This document shows, piece after piece, positions 25,891 through 34,961 of a DNA stretch of 64,000 nucleotides; position 1 is the stretch's first letter; each line of letters starts with the position of its first letter. Origin of the DNA: Ruminiclostridium sp. (GTDB lineage: Bacteria; Bacillota; Clostridia; Oscillospirales; Ruminococcaceae); contig JAGBHT010000047.1 in the NCBI GenBank assembly GCA_017935365.1, forward strand, positions 1 through 64,000. Reading direction: 5' to 3'. Below the pieces are notes generated by a model that worked only from the letters and a program-made list of their open reading frames with translations, had not been told where the DNA came from and made no database searches. Made by a program: the position numbers and the translations under genes.

Positions 25891-26557
25891 TCTCGGAATA
25901 GACGTTCTGTTCAAGGGTACGAACTTCATAAGACTTCTCGGAGGACTCTGGACGGCTCTCTGGATAAGCCTTGTATCGGTTGCGATAAGCATACCGCTCG
26001 GTATCGGAATGGGCGTACTCATGACAAAGAAGAACAGGATTTTAAAAGCCGTTCTTCGTGTGTATCTTGAATTTATAAGAATAATGCCACAGCTCGTACT
26101 TCTTTTCATAATGTTCTTCGGAACGACAAGAGCTTTCGGCTGGGACCTTTCGGGTGAAGCGGCTTCCATAATAGTATTCGTATTATGGGGCACTGCCGAA
26201 ATGGGAGACCTTGTGAGAGGTGCGCTGATCTCAATACCGAAACATCAGTATGAAAGCAGTGAGGCGCTAGGACTTACAAACACGCAGACCTATCTTTATG
26301 TTATCATACCGCAGACGATAAGAAGACTTATTCCTCTTTCGATCAACCTGATAACACGAATGATAAAGACAACCAGCCTTATACTTATGATAGGCGTTGT
26401 TGAAGTCCTTAAGGTTGCACAGCAGATAATAGAAGCTAACAGAATGACAAGTCCGAACGGTGCGTTCGGTGTGTATCTGACGGTATTCCTGCTCTACTTC
26501 ATCGCCTGCTGGCCGATAAGTATGCTTGCAAAATACCTTGAGAAGAAATGGAGCTAA
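25871..26557 (+). CDS. Amino-acid ABC transporter permease 2
   Basis: The likely start is GTG at 25871 (VQDLAVNLG), with AAAGGAGGG at the end of the previous gene, giving a 20-base overlap. The product has about five membrane helices with the permease EAA motif in GALISIPKHQYESSEALGL. It pairs with permease 1 as a heterodimer. Length is normal for the His/Glu/Gln/Arg permease family. Confidence 0.88.
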   Translation: MQDLAVNLGIDVLFKGTNFIRLLGGLWTALWISLVSVAISIPLGIGMGVLMTKKNRILKAVLRVYLEFIRIMPQLVLLFIMFFGTTRAFGWDLSGEAASIIVFVLWGTAEMGDLVRGALISIPKHQYESSEALGLTNTQTYLYVIIPQTIRRLIPLSINLITRMIKTTSLILMIGVVEVLKVAQQIIEANRMTSPNGAFGVYLTVFLLYFIACWPISMLAKYLEKKWS

Positions 26558-26562
26558 AGCGT

Positions 26563-27333
26563 ATGGCAGATGCATTATTGACAATAGACAACATCGTAAA
26601 GCGTTTCGGTGACAATACGATACTTGACGGTATCAGCTTTTCCGTTAAAAAGAGCGAGGTCATAGTAATAGTAGGACCGAGCGGATGCGGAAAATCAACT
26701 CTTCTGCGTTGTATAAACGCACTTGAGCCGATACAGGACGGCAAGATAACGCTTGACGGTGAAGTGATCGAAAGAAACAGCAAGACGCTTCCTCTTTTAA
26801 GACAGCGTATAGGAATGGTATTCCAGAGCTACGACCTGTTCCCTCACCTGACGGTACTTGACAACATTCTTCTTGCACCGTGCAAGGTACAGAAAAGGGA
26901 TAAGGAAGAGGTAAAGCAGGAAGCAATGTCACTGCTTGAAAGAGTGGGACTTAAAGAAAAGGCTAAAAGCTACCCCAGAGAGCTTTCAGGCGGTCAGAAA
27001 CAGCGTGTGGCTATTGTCCGTGCGCTTTGTATGCACCCCGAAATACTGCTCTTTGACGAAGTAACTGCGGCACTCGATCCCGAAATGGTCCGTGAAGTAC
27101 TTGACGTTATGCTCGACCTTGCAAAGCAGGGACGCACAATGCTGATAGTAACTCACGAGATGCAGTTCGCAAGAGCGATAGCAGACAGAATAATCTTCCT
27201 CGACAACGGAAAAATCGTGGAAGAAGCAACGCCCGATGAGTTCTTTGATAACCCTAAGACAGAAAGGGCAAAACAATTCCTTAACACATTTGAGTTCGAC
27301 TCGGTAAGAGCAAAGAAAGAACTCGCAGAATAA
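26563..27333 (+). CDS. Amino-acid ABC transporter ATPase
   Basis: Walker A is VGPSGCGKSTLLRCINAL, the Q-loop is VFQSYDLFPHLTVLDNI, the signature is LSGGQKQRVAIVRAL, Walker B is ILLFDEVTAALDPE and the switch His is in VTHEM. It is a GlnQ/TcyC-type ATPase of 256 aa. I use the ATG at 26563, with GGAG nine bases upstream; it starts five bases after permease 2 ends. Confidence 0.92.
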   Translation: MADALLTIDNIVKRFGDNTILDGISFSVKKSEVIVIVGPSGCGKSTLLRCINALEPIQDGKITLDGEVIERNSKTLPLLRQRIGMVFQSYDLFPHLTVLDNILLAPCKVQKRDKEEVKQEAMSLLERVGLKEKAKSYPRELSGGQKQRVAIVRALCMHPEILLFDEVTAALDPEMVREVLDVMLDLAKQGRTMLIVTHEMQFARAIADRIIFLDNGKIVEEATPDEFFDNPKTERAKQFLNTFEFDSVRAKKELAE

Positions 27334-27361
27334 AGAGAGATATTTAAAGGAGATAATCACA

Positions 27362-28246
27362 ATGAAAAAGTTAAACTTCAAGAAACTGATAGCACTCGGT
27401 CTTACGGCAGCTGCGGCAGTAGCTTCATTCACAGCGTGCGGCACAAACGCAACAAGCGGCGGCAGTGACGGCAACACAGGCTCAAAGGTTTACCGTACAC
27501 TTGACGAGATAAAGGCAAGCGGTAAGATAAACATCGGCGTATTCTCAGACAAGAACCCCTTCGGTTATGTAGACGAGAACGGCGAATATCAGGGCTATGA
27601 CATTTATTTTGCAAACAGACTCGGCAAGGATCTCGGCGTTGAGATAAACTACGTTTCTACAGAAGCCGCTAACCGTGTTGAATACCTCGAAACAGGCAAG
27701 GTAGATATTATCCTCGCCAACTTCACAGTAACAGACGAGAGAGCTGAAAAGGTTGACTTTGCACTGCCTTACATGAACGTGGCACTCGGTGTTGTTTCAC
27801 CCGACAGCAACGTTATCAAGTCACTCGACAACTGGAAGGCTGAGGACAAGATGATAGTTATCTCAGGTACAACTGCTGAGCTTTACCTCACAAAGAACTA
27901 CCCCGACATCAAGCTTCAGAAGTATGATTCATACGCTACAGCAAAGAGCGCTATCGAAAACGGCAACGGTGTTGCATGGGCTAACGACAACACAGAAGTT
28001 CTCGCATTCGCTAAGCAGAACCCCGGTTACACAGTAGGTATCGACTCACTCGGCAGCCAGGATACGATCGCTCCCGCAGTTTCAAAGGGTAACGAAACAC
28101 TCCTTAACTGGATCAACGACGAAATCAAGACTCTCGGCAAGGAAAACTTCTTCCACGCTGACTATGACGCAACTCTCGCAAGCACATACGGCGCAGACTA
28201 CAAGGAAACACTCGTAGTTGAGGGCGGCGAAGTAAAGAAGAGCTGA
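27362..28246 (+). CDS. Amino-acid-binding lipoprotein (SBP family 3)
   Basis: The N-terminal signal has a lipobox ASFTAC (Cys at ~26), so the protein is anchored outside the membrane. The body has family 3 binding-protein features: GKINIGVFSDKNPFGYVDENG, YDIYFANRLGKDLGV, VDIILANFTVTDERAEKVDFA, and ISGTTAELYLTKNYP. Length is 294 aa. It is the fourth gene of the transporter operon. A very stable hairpin (28272-28299) follows, which may stabilise this transcript segment. Confidence 0.92.
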   Translation: MKKLNFKKLIALGLTAAAAVASFTACGTNATSGGSDGNTGSKVYRTLDEIKASGKINIGVFSDKNPFGYVDENGEYQGYDIYFANRLGKDLGVEINYVSTEAANRVEYLETGKVDIILANFTVTDERAEKVDFALPYMNVALGVVSPDSNVIKSLDNWKAEDKMIVISGTTAELYLTKNYPDIKLQKYDSYATAKSAIENGNGVAWANDNTEVLAFAKQNPGYTVGIDSLGSQDTIAPAVSKGNETLLNWINDEIKTLGKENFFHADYDATLASTYGADYKETLVVEGGEVKKS

Positions 28247-28271
28247 GAGATTAAAGATATATAAATACAGT

Positions 28272-28299
28272 TTATGAGGAGCTCTTCAGCTCCTCATAA
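28272..28299 (+). terminator. 12-bp CTTC-loop hairpin after the binding-protein gene
   Basis: TTATGAGGAGCT and AGCTCCTCATAA pair perfectly around the loop CTTC. There is no U tract after it, so it is more likely a processing or stability element (or partial terminator) that lets the binding protein be made in excess over the genes on either side. Confidence 0.6.
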
Positions 28300-28333
28300 T
28301 AACTATCTGAATAAACAAGTGCAGGTGAGAACA

Positions 28334-28972
28334 ATGAAAAGGATACTTTGCTTCGGCGACTCGAATACATGGGGACTTATCCCCGGTACTAACAGAAGAT
28401 TTGCCGACGGTGTGCGCTGGACAAGCATTTTAAGAAATGACCTTGAGCAAAGCGGTTATGAGATAATCGAAGAGGGGCTTTGCGGAAGAACAACGATCTT
28501 TGAAGACCCCGACAGGATAGGCAGAGCGGGCGACAAACTGCTCCCCGTATTCCTTGAAAGTCACGCTCCGCTCGATATGGTTGTGATAATGCTTGGCACG
28601 AATGACTGCAAACCCGTTTACAATGCGGACGCAGAAACGATAGCACACGGCGCGGAACGTCTTATCGAGCAGGTAAGAAAGTATGCGGGCGACTGCCGTA
28701 TCCTTCTCATTTCACCTATCGAACTCGGCGACGACGTATGGCAGGAAAGATACGATCCGCAGTTTGACGCAGATTCACCCGCCATTTCCCGCGGTCTTAA
28801 ATCCTCTTTTGCAAAGGTCGCAAGAAAACACGGTACAGAGCTTCTTGCCGCTTCCGACCATGCAAAACCCAGCAGGATAGACTGCGAACACCTTGACGAA
28901 AACGGACACAATGCGCTTGCCCGTGCAGTCGAGGACAAAATACTCAGTATTTACGGAAGGGCGGCTTCATAA
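28334..28972 (+). CDS. SGNH/GDSL hydrolase
   Basis: Starts MKRILCFGDSNTWG at 28334, with AGGTGAG upstream. It has block I GDSN (catalytic Ser), a Gly in block II, block III GTNDC and block V DCEHLDENGHNALA with the catalytic Asp/His pair. The product is 212 aa with no signal peptide, so it is a cytosolic esterase of unknown substrate, such as an O-acyl amino acid or sugar. Its place between a transporter and azlCD in a putative sulfur operon is unusual. Confidence 0.88.
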   Translation: MKRILCFGDSNTWGLIPGTNRRFADGVRWTSILRNDLEQSGYEIIEEGLCGRTTIFEDPDRIGRAGDKLLPVFLESHAPLDMVVIMLGTNDCKPVYNADAETIAHGAERLIEQVRKYAGDCRILLISPIELGDDVWQERYDPQFDADSPAISRGLKSSFAKVARKHGTELLAASDHAKPSRIDCEHLDENGHNALARAVEDKILSIYGRAAS

Positions 28973-28977
28973 ACCAA

Positions 28978-29790
28978 ATGACTAAAAAGCAACTTATCAG
29001 ACACTCTTTCATCAAGAGTCTGCCTGTACTGTGCAGTTATCTGTTCTTGGGTATGGCGTACGGCATGATGATGGCAGAGGCAGGGTACCAGTGGTACTAC
29101 TCATTGTTCTCCTGTCTGTTCCTCTATTCGGGAACGTGCCAGTTCTTACTCATAACATTTTTCAGTAGCGGAGCGTCACTACTTACAGTGGCGCTCACTG
29201 TTCTGCTTGTCAACAGCAGGCAGAGTTTCTACAGTCTTACATTCCTGAAAGATTTTAACGCCATGGGAAAGCGTAAGCTGTATATGATACATTCGATGAC
29301 CGATGAAACCTATGCGGTAAATACAACGCTCGACTATATGCCGGAGGACGACAAGCACAGCACCATGTTCGGTGTTGCGCTTTTCAGTCATTTTTACTGG
29401 ACTTTCTTCTCGGTACTCGGAAGCGTTATCGGTCAGCTGTTACCGTTCCAGCTTGAAGGCGTTGACTTCTGTATGACGGCGCTGTTCGTAATTATCTTCA
29501 TCGACAAGTGGGAACAGACGGACAAGCACTCTCCCGCTCTTATCGGTCTTGGTGTCGGCGTGCTGTGCCTGCTGATATTCGGTCAGAACAGCTTCATGCT
29601 TCCTGCCCTGCTCTTATCCACAGCGCTTTTACTTCTTATAACAAATACGAATTTCGGCAAAAAGGATAAGGACGCAGAAGACGAAAATACAGAAAACAAA
29701 ACCGATGACAAGAAGATAGAAGTTGTTACTTCTCCGGAAGATATTATTAACGATACCGATACAGGCGCAAAGGAGGAACATAAGATATGA
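28978..29790 (+). CDS. azlC: AzlC-family permease
   Basis: An AzlC protein (270 aa) with ~5-6 membrane helices; the family motif region is FLGMAYGMMMAEAGYQWYYS and SGTCQFLLITFF, with VNSRQSFYSL. It has an extra hydrophilic, acidic tail (~222-270) rich in Asp, Glu and Lys. AzlC with AzlD exports branched-chain amino acids in B. subtilis. Here the substrate may be different, because the operon appears to be cysteine controlled. It overlaps azlD by four bases (ATGA). Confidence 0.9.
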   Translation: MTKKQLIRHSFIKSLPVLCSYLFLGMAYGMMMAEAGYQWYYSLFSCLFLYSGTCQFLLITFFSSGASLLTVALTVLLVNSRQSFYSLTFLKDFNAMGKRKLYMIHSMTDETYAVNTTLDYMPEDDKHSTMFGVALFSHFYWTFFSVLGSVIGQLLPFQLEGVDFCMTALFVIIFIDKWEQTDKHSPALIGLGVGVLCLLIFGQNSFMLPALLLSTALLLLITNTNFGKKDKDAEDENTENKTDDKKIEVVTSPEDIINDTDTGAKEEHKI

Positions 29791-30146
29791 CAGCTACCCC
29801 AATGACTCCTTTGCAGATGGTAATTGCGATAGTCGTAAGTGCGGTTATCACATTCTCACTGCGTGCGTTGCCGTTTGTTATTTTCCACGGCAACAGGAAA
29901 ATGCCAAAGTGGCTTGAACGTATAGAAAAGTCGCTCCCGGCTATGATAATGGCGATACTTATAATCTACTGTCTTAAGGACATCGGCGACAATATGTTCG
30001 GTGTCGGAATACCCAGGCTTCTTGCTGTACTTATCACAGGCGGAAGCTATAAGCTGTGGCATAACACTTTTGTAAGCATGGCGGCGGGTACGCTGTCATA
30101 TATGGGACTGCTGTACTTATTCAGCCATGTGCTGACTATAGCATAA
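29787..30146 (+). CDS. azlD: AzlD-family small permease subunit
   Basis: 119 residues with about three to four membrane helices and the AzlD pattern RALPFVIFHGNRKMPKWLE, then SLPAMIMAILIIYCLKD. It is the partner of AzlC and is translationally coupled to it through ATGA at 29787-29790. Confidence 0.9.
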   Translation: MTATPMTPLQMVIAIVVSAVITFSLRALPFVIFHGNRKMPKWLERIEKSLPAMIMAILIIYCLKDIGDNMFGVGIPRLLAVLITGGSYKLWHNTFVSMAAGTLSYMGLLYLFSHVLTIA

Positions 30147-30174
30147 ACAGTAGCGTAAAGAAAGGAAACAGGCT

Positions 30175-31299
30175 TTGGAAATTACCGTAAGCGAGCTTGA
30201 AAAGCTCTCACCCGACAGCTATATTTTATACGATACCCGCAGTGAAACAGAAAAAATGTACGGAATTATGGAAGGCGCTGTATCGGTTTCGGCAGACGAA
30301 CTCTTATCCGCACCTCCCGAAGACAAGTCGAAGAAGCTTGTCGTATGCTGTGCAAGAGGACAGTTCAGCGTTGACACTGCCGAAAGATTATCCGAAATGG
30401 GCTATGACGCCTGTTCGCTTTCAGGCGGATATGCAGCATGGCTTCTGGCACTTATGCAGAAAGAGCAGGCAGACGAGGTTTCAAGACGTGTCGAGCAGAG
30501 CCTTCAGAAGAAGTTCCGCAAAAAGATATGGGCGGCATTCACAAAGGCTGTAAAACAGTATGAGCTTGTAAAGGAAAACGACCGTATCGCCGTATGTATT
30601 TCGGGCGGTAAGGATTCTATGCTGATGGCTAAGCTGTTCCAGGAGCTTCACCGCCACAGCGACTTCCCGTTTGAGGTAAAGTTCATCGTAATGGACCCCG
30701 GCTACAGCATAGCGAACAGGAACGTTATCGAGGAGAATGCACGGAAACTTAAAATACCGATAGAGATATTCGAGTCTGATATTTTTGATTCAGTCTACAA
30801 CGTTGAAAAATCGCCCTGTTATCTTTGTGCCAGAATGAGAAGAGGTCACCTTTACAACTATGCAAAGAGCCTCGGCTGTAACAAGATAGCACTCGGTCAC
30901 CACTATGACGATGTGATCGAAACGATACTTATGGGTATGCTGTACGGCGCTCAGATACAGACTATGATGCCGAAGCTCCATAGCACCAACTTTGAGGGAA
31001 TGGAGCTTATACGTCCGCTGTATCTTGTGCGTGAGGACGATATAAAGGCGTGGAGAGATTACAACGGACTGCACTTTATCCAGTGTGCCTGCAAGTTCAC
31101 CGATACCTGCACGACCTGTAACAACGAGGAAACACGCTCAAAGCGCGTCGAGATAAAACAGCTTATCGCAAAGCTGAAAGAAACAAATCCTGAGGTTGAA
31201 AAGCACATATTCAAGAGCGTTGAGAATGTAAACATCGATACGGTCATAGCGTGGAAAAAGGGCGGAGAGAAGCATCACTTCCTTGACAGCTATGATTGA
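30175..31299 (+). CDS. Rhodanese-TtcA-like fusion protein
   Basis: The start is TTG at 30175 with AAAGGAAA upstream. Residues 1-95 form a rhodanese domain with the active-site loop VVCCARGQFS (Cys59). Residues ~115-370 form a PP-loop ATPase of the TtcA/TilS superfamily with SGGKDS (143-148), CYLCARMRRG, LGHHYDDVIET and a C-terminal Cys cluster CACKFTDTCTTC. TtcA enzymes thiolate tRNA using an Fe-S cluster. A fused rhodanese could deliver persulfide sulfur in cis. It ends the putative Cys-regulated operon, 28 bases after azlD. Confidence 0.85.
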   Translation: MEITVSELEKLSPDSYILYDTRSETEKMYGIMEGAVSVSADELLSAPPEDKSKKLVVCCARGQFSVDTAERLSEMGYDACSLSGGYAAWLLALMQKEQADEVSRRVEQSLQKKFRKKIWAAFTKAVKQYELVKENDRIAVCISGGKDSMLMAKLFQELHRHSDFPFEVKFIVMDPGYSIANRNVIEENARKLKIPIEIFESDIFDSVYNVEKSPCYLCARMRRGHLYNYAKSLGCNKIALGHHYDDVIETILMGMLYGAQIQTMMPKLHSTNFEGMELIRPLYLVREDDIKAWRDYNGLHFIQCACKFTDTCTTCNNEETRSKRVEIKQLIAKLKETNPEVEKHIFKSVENVNIDTVIAWKKGGEKHHFLDSYD

Positions 31300-31333
31300 A
31301 TGACAGTGAATGACAGCGAATGATATGACACGG

Positions 31334-31406
31334 TTGCATTTTCAGTGCAGATAAGGTAAAATATAATAGCAAGCTATGCCGTCACGGTTATAAATTGTGA
31401 CGGCAT
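31334..31406 (+). promoter_or_regulatory. Promoter and 5' UTR hairpin of the membrane protein gene
   Basis: TTGCAT (31334-31339) and TAAAAT (31357-31362) are 17 bases apart. Shortly downstream ATGCCGTCAC (31376-31385) pairs with GTGACGGCAT (31397-31406). With no U tract, the hairpin reads more as a leader structure than as a terminator for the upstream operon. Confidence 0.5.
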
Positions 31407-31434
31407 TAAATTTAAAGGCAAGGGGGCGGATAAA

Positions 31435-32307
31435 CTGAAAAATCACAGACACAGGCTGAAAGAATTTATCCGCCTTTTTATGCAAAGCAAGCGTTTCCGC
31501 ATAGTGGTATATACCGCGGGCTCGCTGACGCTGAACGTTGCGTATGCCGCATATAACGGCGTTCTCGGACTGTTCTACGGCTCGGTATGGTTTATGATAC
31601 TGTGCGTATACTATGCGCTCCTTGCCGTAATGCGGTATATGACGGTATCATATGAGAAAAAGCAGGACAAGGGCATCAGGGTCGTATCGGAAGTGTATGT
31701 AATGCGCTTTACGGGTATGATGTTCATTGTTATGAGCGTGGTGCTTATGCTTATCGAACTGTACAGTATGATCCATAATACCACACGGCAGTACGCAAAG
31801 CTGGTTATCGCAAGTATCGCTGTGTACACAGTGATAAAGCTTGTCCGTGCTATCGTGAACCTTGTCAAGGTGCAGAAGCACCGCTCGCCTCTTCTCAGTG
31901 CGATAAGGAATATTTCTCTTGCCGATGCGGGCGTTTCTGCGGTAACGCTTATCCGTTCGCTGTCGGTTTATATAACGTGGCTTACCGAAGATCAGAAACT
32001 GATCGTCAGTATATGTTCCGGAGTGATAGTATATATCACAACGCTTGTAATGGGCGTTGCAATGCTTCTGCGTCATACCGACGAAACGCAGAGCATACCC
32101 ATAACGACCGACAACGGCAATGACACGTCAAAAATTGACGCTGTAAAGGAAAAGCTCACTGAAAACTTTGTAAGGATAAGCGACAACGTGGTCGATAAAT
32201 ACGATGAGCTGTCCGACAAGGCAAACGAAAGAAACGAGATGTTTAAAGAACATATCGATGAGCGGATACGGAATATTGAAGAAAAGCGGAAAAATAATGA
32301 TAATTAA
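31435..32307 (+). CDS. Multi-pass membrane protein, possible CTG start
   Basis: An ATG at 31480 gives 275 residues but has no ribosome site. A CTG in frame at 31435 lies eight bases after AGGGGG and adds 15 basic residues (KNHRHRLKEFIRLF), so I prefer it with reserve. About five to six hydrophobic helices cover the first ~215 residues, then a charged coiled tail follows (SDKANERNEMFKEHIDERIR). No family is recognised. It is monocistronic behind its own promoter. Confidence 0.7.
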   Translation: MKNHRHRLKEFIRLFMQSKRFRIVVYTAGSLTLNVAYAAYNGVLGLFYGSVWFMILCVYYALLAVMRYMTVSYEKKQDKGIRVVSEVYVMRFTGMMFIVMSVVLMLIELYSMIHNTTRQYAKLVIASIAVYTVIKLVRAIVNLVKVQKHRSPLLSAIRNISLADAGVSAVTLIRSLSVYITWLTEDQKLIVSICSGVIVYITTLVMGVAMLLRHTDETQSIPITTDNGNDTSKIDAVKEKLTENFVRISDNVVDKYDELSDKANERNEMFKEHIDERIRNIEEKRKNNDN

Positions 32308-32350
32308 TACTGATTTCTTTTTAAAATGTGAATTTATTTGATTTCAGATA

Positions 32351-32379
32351 TTGATTTTTTAATTAAGATGTGCTAAAAT
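32351..32379 (+). promoter_or_regulatory. Promoter of the flavodiiron gene
   Basis: TTGATT (32351-32356) and TAAAAT (32374-32379) with a 17-base spacer lie about 40 bases before the ATG. Confidence 0.5.
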
Positions 32380-32417
32380 ATCAATAGATTTTTAGCTAAT
32401 GAAGGGAGAAATTCTTA

Positions 32418-33569
32418 ATGTTTATCTCAGAAGATGTAAAATATGTCGGTGTGAACGACAGCACAATAGACCTGTTTGAAGGTCAGTACAAGGTGCCGAA
32501 CGGCATTTCATACAACTCTTATGTTATCCTTGACGAAAAGACGGCGGTAATGGATACCGTCGATATAAACTTCTCGGCTATATGGCTTGAAAAGATCAAA
32601 TCGGTGCTCGGTGACAGAAAGCCCGATTATCTTGTAGTTCAGCATATGGAGCCCGACCACTCCGCAAGCATTGCAGAGTTTTTAAAGCTTTACCCCGATA
32701 CAACGGTAGTCGGCAACGCAAAGACATTTGTAATGATCAAGGGCTTTTTCCCCGATCTTGCTCTCACAAATACGCTCACAGTAAAAGAAGGCGATACACT
32801 GGCGCTCGGCAGTCACGTTCTGACATTTGTATTTGCTCCTATGGTGCACTGGCCTGAGGTCATGGTGACATACGATTCAAAGGACAAGATACTGTTTGCC
32901 GCTGACGGATTCGGCAAATTCGGCACACCCGACACAGACGAGCCGTGGGCAGACGAGGCACGCAGATATTATATCGGCATTGTCGGAAAGTACGGCGCAC
33001 AGGTTCAGGCGCTTCTCAAGAAAGCCGCTTCGCTTGATATTGAGAAAATCTGTTCTTTACACGGTCCTGTACTGAGTGAAAACCTCGGATATTATCTTGA
33101 CTTATATAACAAATGGTCGTCATACACTCCCGAAAAGGACGGCGTAATGATAGCCTACGCTTCGATCTACGGCAACACAAAGAAAGCCGCAGAGCTTTTA
33201 TATGACAAGCTGAAGGCTAAGGGCGTCGATGTAATAATCACCGACCTTGCAAGATGTGATATGTCTAAGGCAATTTCGGATGCATTCGCTTACAGCAAGC
33301 TTGTACTTGCAACGCCTACCTATAATGCGGATGTATTCCCGTTTATGAGAACGTTCATCGAAGGACTTACCGAAAGAAACTATCAGAAGAGAACGGTTGC
33401 TTTTATCGAAAACGGTGCATGGGCACCTATGGCGGCTAAGGTAATGACAGGTATGTTTGAAAAGTCAAAGGAAATCAATATCCTTGACAAGACGGTCAAG
33501 ATCACTTGCGCACTGAATGATGCAAGCAAGACTCAGGTCGATGAGCTGGCAGAAGAATTGGCAAAGTAA
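32418..33569 (+). CDS. Flavodiiron protein (FprA family)
   Basis: The 383-residue A-type flavoprotein has an N-terminal metallo-beta-lactamase-like domain with diiron ligands HMEPDH (His76, Glu78, Asp80, His81), then ADGFGKFG and LHGPVL, and a C-terminal flavodoxin domain (~255-380) with YASIYGNTKKAAELLYD and TPTYNADVFPFM. Such proteins reduce O2 or NO to water or N2O and protect anaerobes. AGGGAG precedes the ATG. It is monocistronic, ended by a strong terminator. Confidence 0.94.
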   Translation: MFISEDVKYVGVNDSTIDLFEGQYKVPNGISYNSYVILDEKTAVMDTVDINFSAIWLEKIKSVLGDRKPDYLVVQHMEPDHSASIAEFLKLYPDTTVVGNAKTFVMIKGFFPDLALTNTLTVKEGDTLALGSHVLTFVFAPMVHWPEVMVTYDSKDKILFAADGFGKFGTPDTDEPWADEARRYYIGIVGKYGAQVQALLKKAASLDIEKICSLHGPVLSENLGYYLDLYNKWSSYTPEKDGVMIAYASIYGNTKKAAELLYDKLKAKGVDVIITDLARCDMSKAISDAFAYSKLVLATPTYNADVFPFMRTFIEGLTERNYQKRTVAFIENGAWAPMAAKVMTGMFEKSKEINILDKTVKITCALNDASKTQVDELAEELAK

Positions 33570-33580
33570 ATCGAATACTG

Positions 33581-33617
33581 AAAAACGCTCCCGGCTGATA
33601 TAGTCGGGAGCGTTTTT
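33581..33617. terminator. Bidirectional terminator
   Basis: AAAAACGCTCCCG (33581-33593) pairs with CGGGAGCGTTTTT (33605-33617): 13 bp with A/T tracts on both sides. It serves the flavodiiron gene and the convergent ABC permease. Confidence 0.9.
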
Positions 33618-33635
33618 GTATTCATTTTTATTCTT

Positions 33636-34961
33636 TTACTCTCTGTTTTTAAGCACTTCGGCAGGTGTTATCCTGTTAAGCTTTCTTACAAGAAGCGTGC
33701 TTGTGAGAAGATAGATCAGCATAACCGCAATAAATAGTACAGGATAGAAGTACCACTCGAAATTAAGGTTTATTCCGCACGCAATGTTAGGAACGAATGC
33801 AGGGAATATTCTATCCATAACGAGCTTTGACAAAGGCAGGCAGATCATTGCCGATATTGCTATAGTGATCGCATTGCCGTCAAGGTACAGCTTCTTCACG
33901 TCTTTTTTGCTGTAGCCGAAGGTTTTCAGCAGTGAAATACCGAACGAGCTTCTGTCTATCATCACGCCCATCATAAGATACATTACCACTACAAAAATTA
34001 CAGCCGATGTGCCGACAAGCGTTATAACCATTCCGCTCATAAGCTCGGTGAACACCTTTGACGAGCGTTCAATATCCGACTTTGTCGTTACCGAGTAAAT
34101 TCTGCCCTCGTCTATATCAAGTGCTTTGTCGGACAACACCATATTGTAGTAATCATCGTCCTGCCTGAAAAGCTCTCTCATGCTGTCTATGTCCATAAAC
34201 ACGGCAAGTCCTGCGGAATAATCACTTATACTGTCAACTGTGAAAGCATAGTCTATATCAGCCGCTTCATCGGTAAGAATGAACTTATCGCCCTCGGCTA
34301 CTCCGTATCTCTGTGCTACCGATAATGACGCTGTTACAACGCTTTTGCACTTTTTCACATCAACGTTATAATACGGATTGCCGCTGTCTATGCCTATCAC
34401 CGTAACGTCAAGAGTATATCCGTCATTTTCCTTTGCGAGCGATTCGGCATAGCACGCTTCGCCGCCTTCGGGAACTTCGGCTGTCGGGTATTTCAGCATA
34501 TACATATACTCGTATGTCGTGCCTGCAAGCGTGTCTGTGGTTACGTTAGTGCAGATTGAATAGCAGTCAAGTCCGAGCATAAGGATAAGCATTGAAACGA
34601 ACATACAAGCCGCAACCGTGATGTTCGCTCTCGTCTCACGCAGAAGCTGACGTATTCTGAATTTTCTTACAAATCCGCCGCTCTTTATCTCCATACGGCT
34701 GATATTCTTCACGTTCTGTTCGTTTCTCATAAGCGACAAAGCGGGAGCGGAAAGCCGTTTGTTGATAACAAGCGCATTTACTATTGCCGCTATTACGGGA
34801 GGAATGACAACGGCGTATATCACAAGGTAAAGCGGTATGACCGTTGCAAAGTCGGGCAGTGAGAAATACGCGTAGCTGTCCTCAAGCTGTGACTGTATCG
34901 ACATGGGCGAAAAGCCTATTGCCGAGCCGAGAACACCGCCGATAAATGCTATTATGTGGGG
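33636..34961 (-). CDS. FtsX-type ABC permease, C-terminal fragment (frameshifted)
   Basis: This is the C-terminal half of an efflux permease, read in a different frame from its N-terminal half. From ~34961 it reads PHIIAFIGGVLGSAIGFSP and continues through an FtsX domain with four or so helices, ending TPAEVLKNRE, the typical end of FtsX permeases. The frame remains open upstream to 35102, but that part is only an out-of-frame shadow of the N-terminal fragment. Adding one C to the CCCC run (GGGG on the plus strand, 34958-34961) would join both halves into a ~959-residue protein. Confidence 0.8.
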   Translation of the reverse strand, partial: PHIIAFIGGVLGSAIGFSPMSIQSQLEDSYAYFSLPDFATVIPLYLVIYAVVIPPVIAAIVNALVINKRLSAPALSLMRNEQNVKNISRMEIKSGGFVRKFRIRQLLRETRANITVAACMFVSMLILMLGLDCYSICTNVTTDTLAGTTYEYMYMLKYPTAEVPEGGEACYAESLAKENDGYTLDVTVIGIDSGNPYYNVDVKKCKSVVTASLSVAQRYGVAEGDKFILTDEAADIDYAFTVDSISDYSAGLAVFMDIDSMRELFRQDDDYYNMVLSDKALDIDEGRIYSVTTKSDIERSSKVFTELMSGMVITLVGTSAVIFVVVMYLMMGVMIDRSSFGISLLKTFGYSKKDVKKLYLDGNAITIAISAMICLPLSKLVMDRIFPAFVPNIACGINLNFEWYFYPVLFIAVMLIYLLTSTLLVRKLNRITPAEVLKNRE

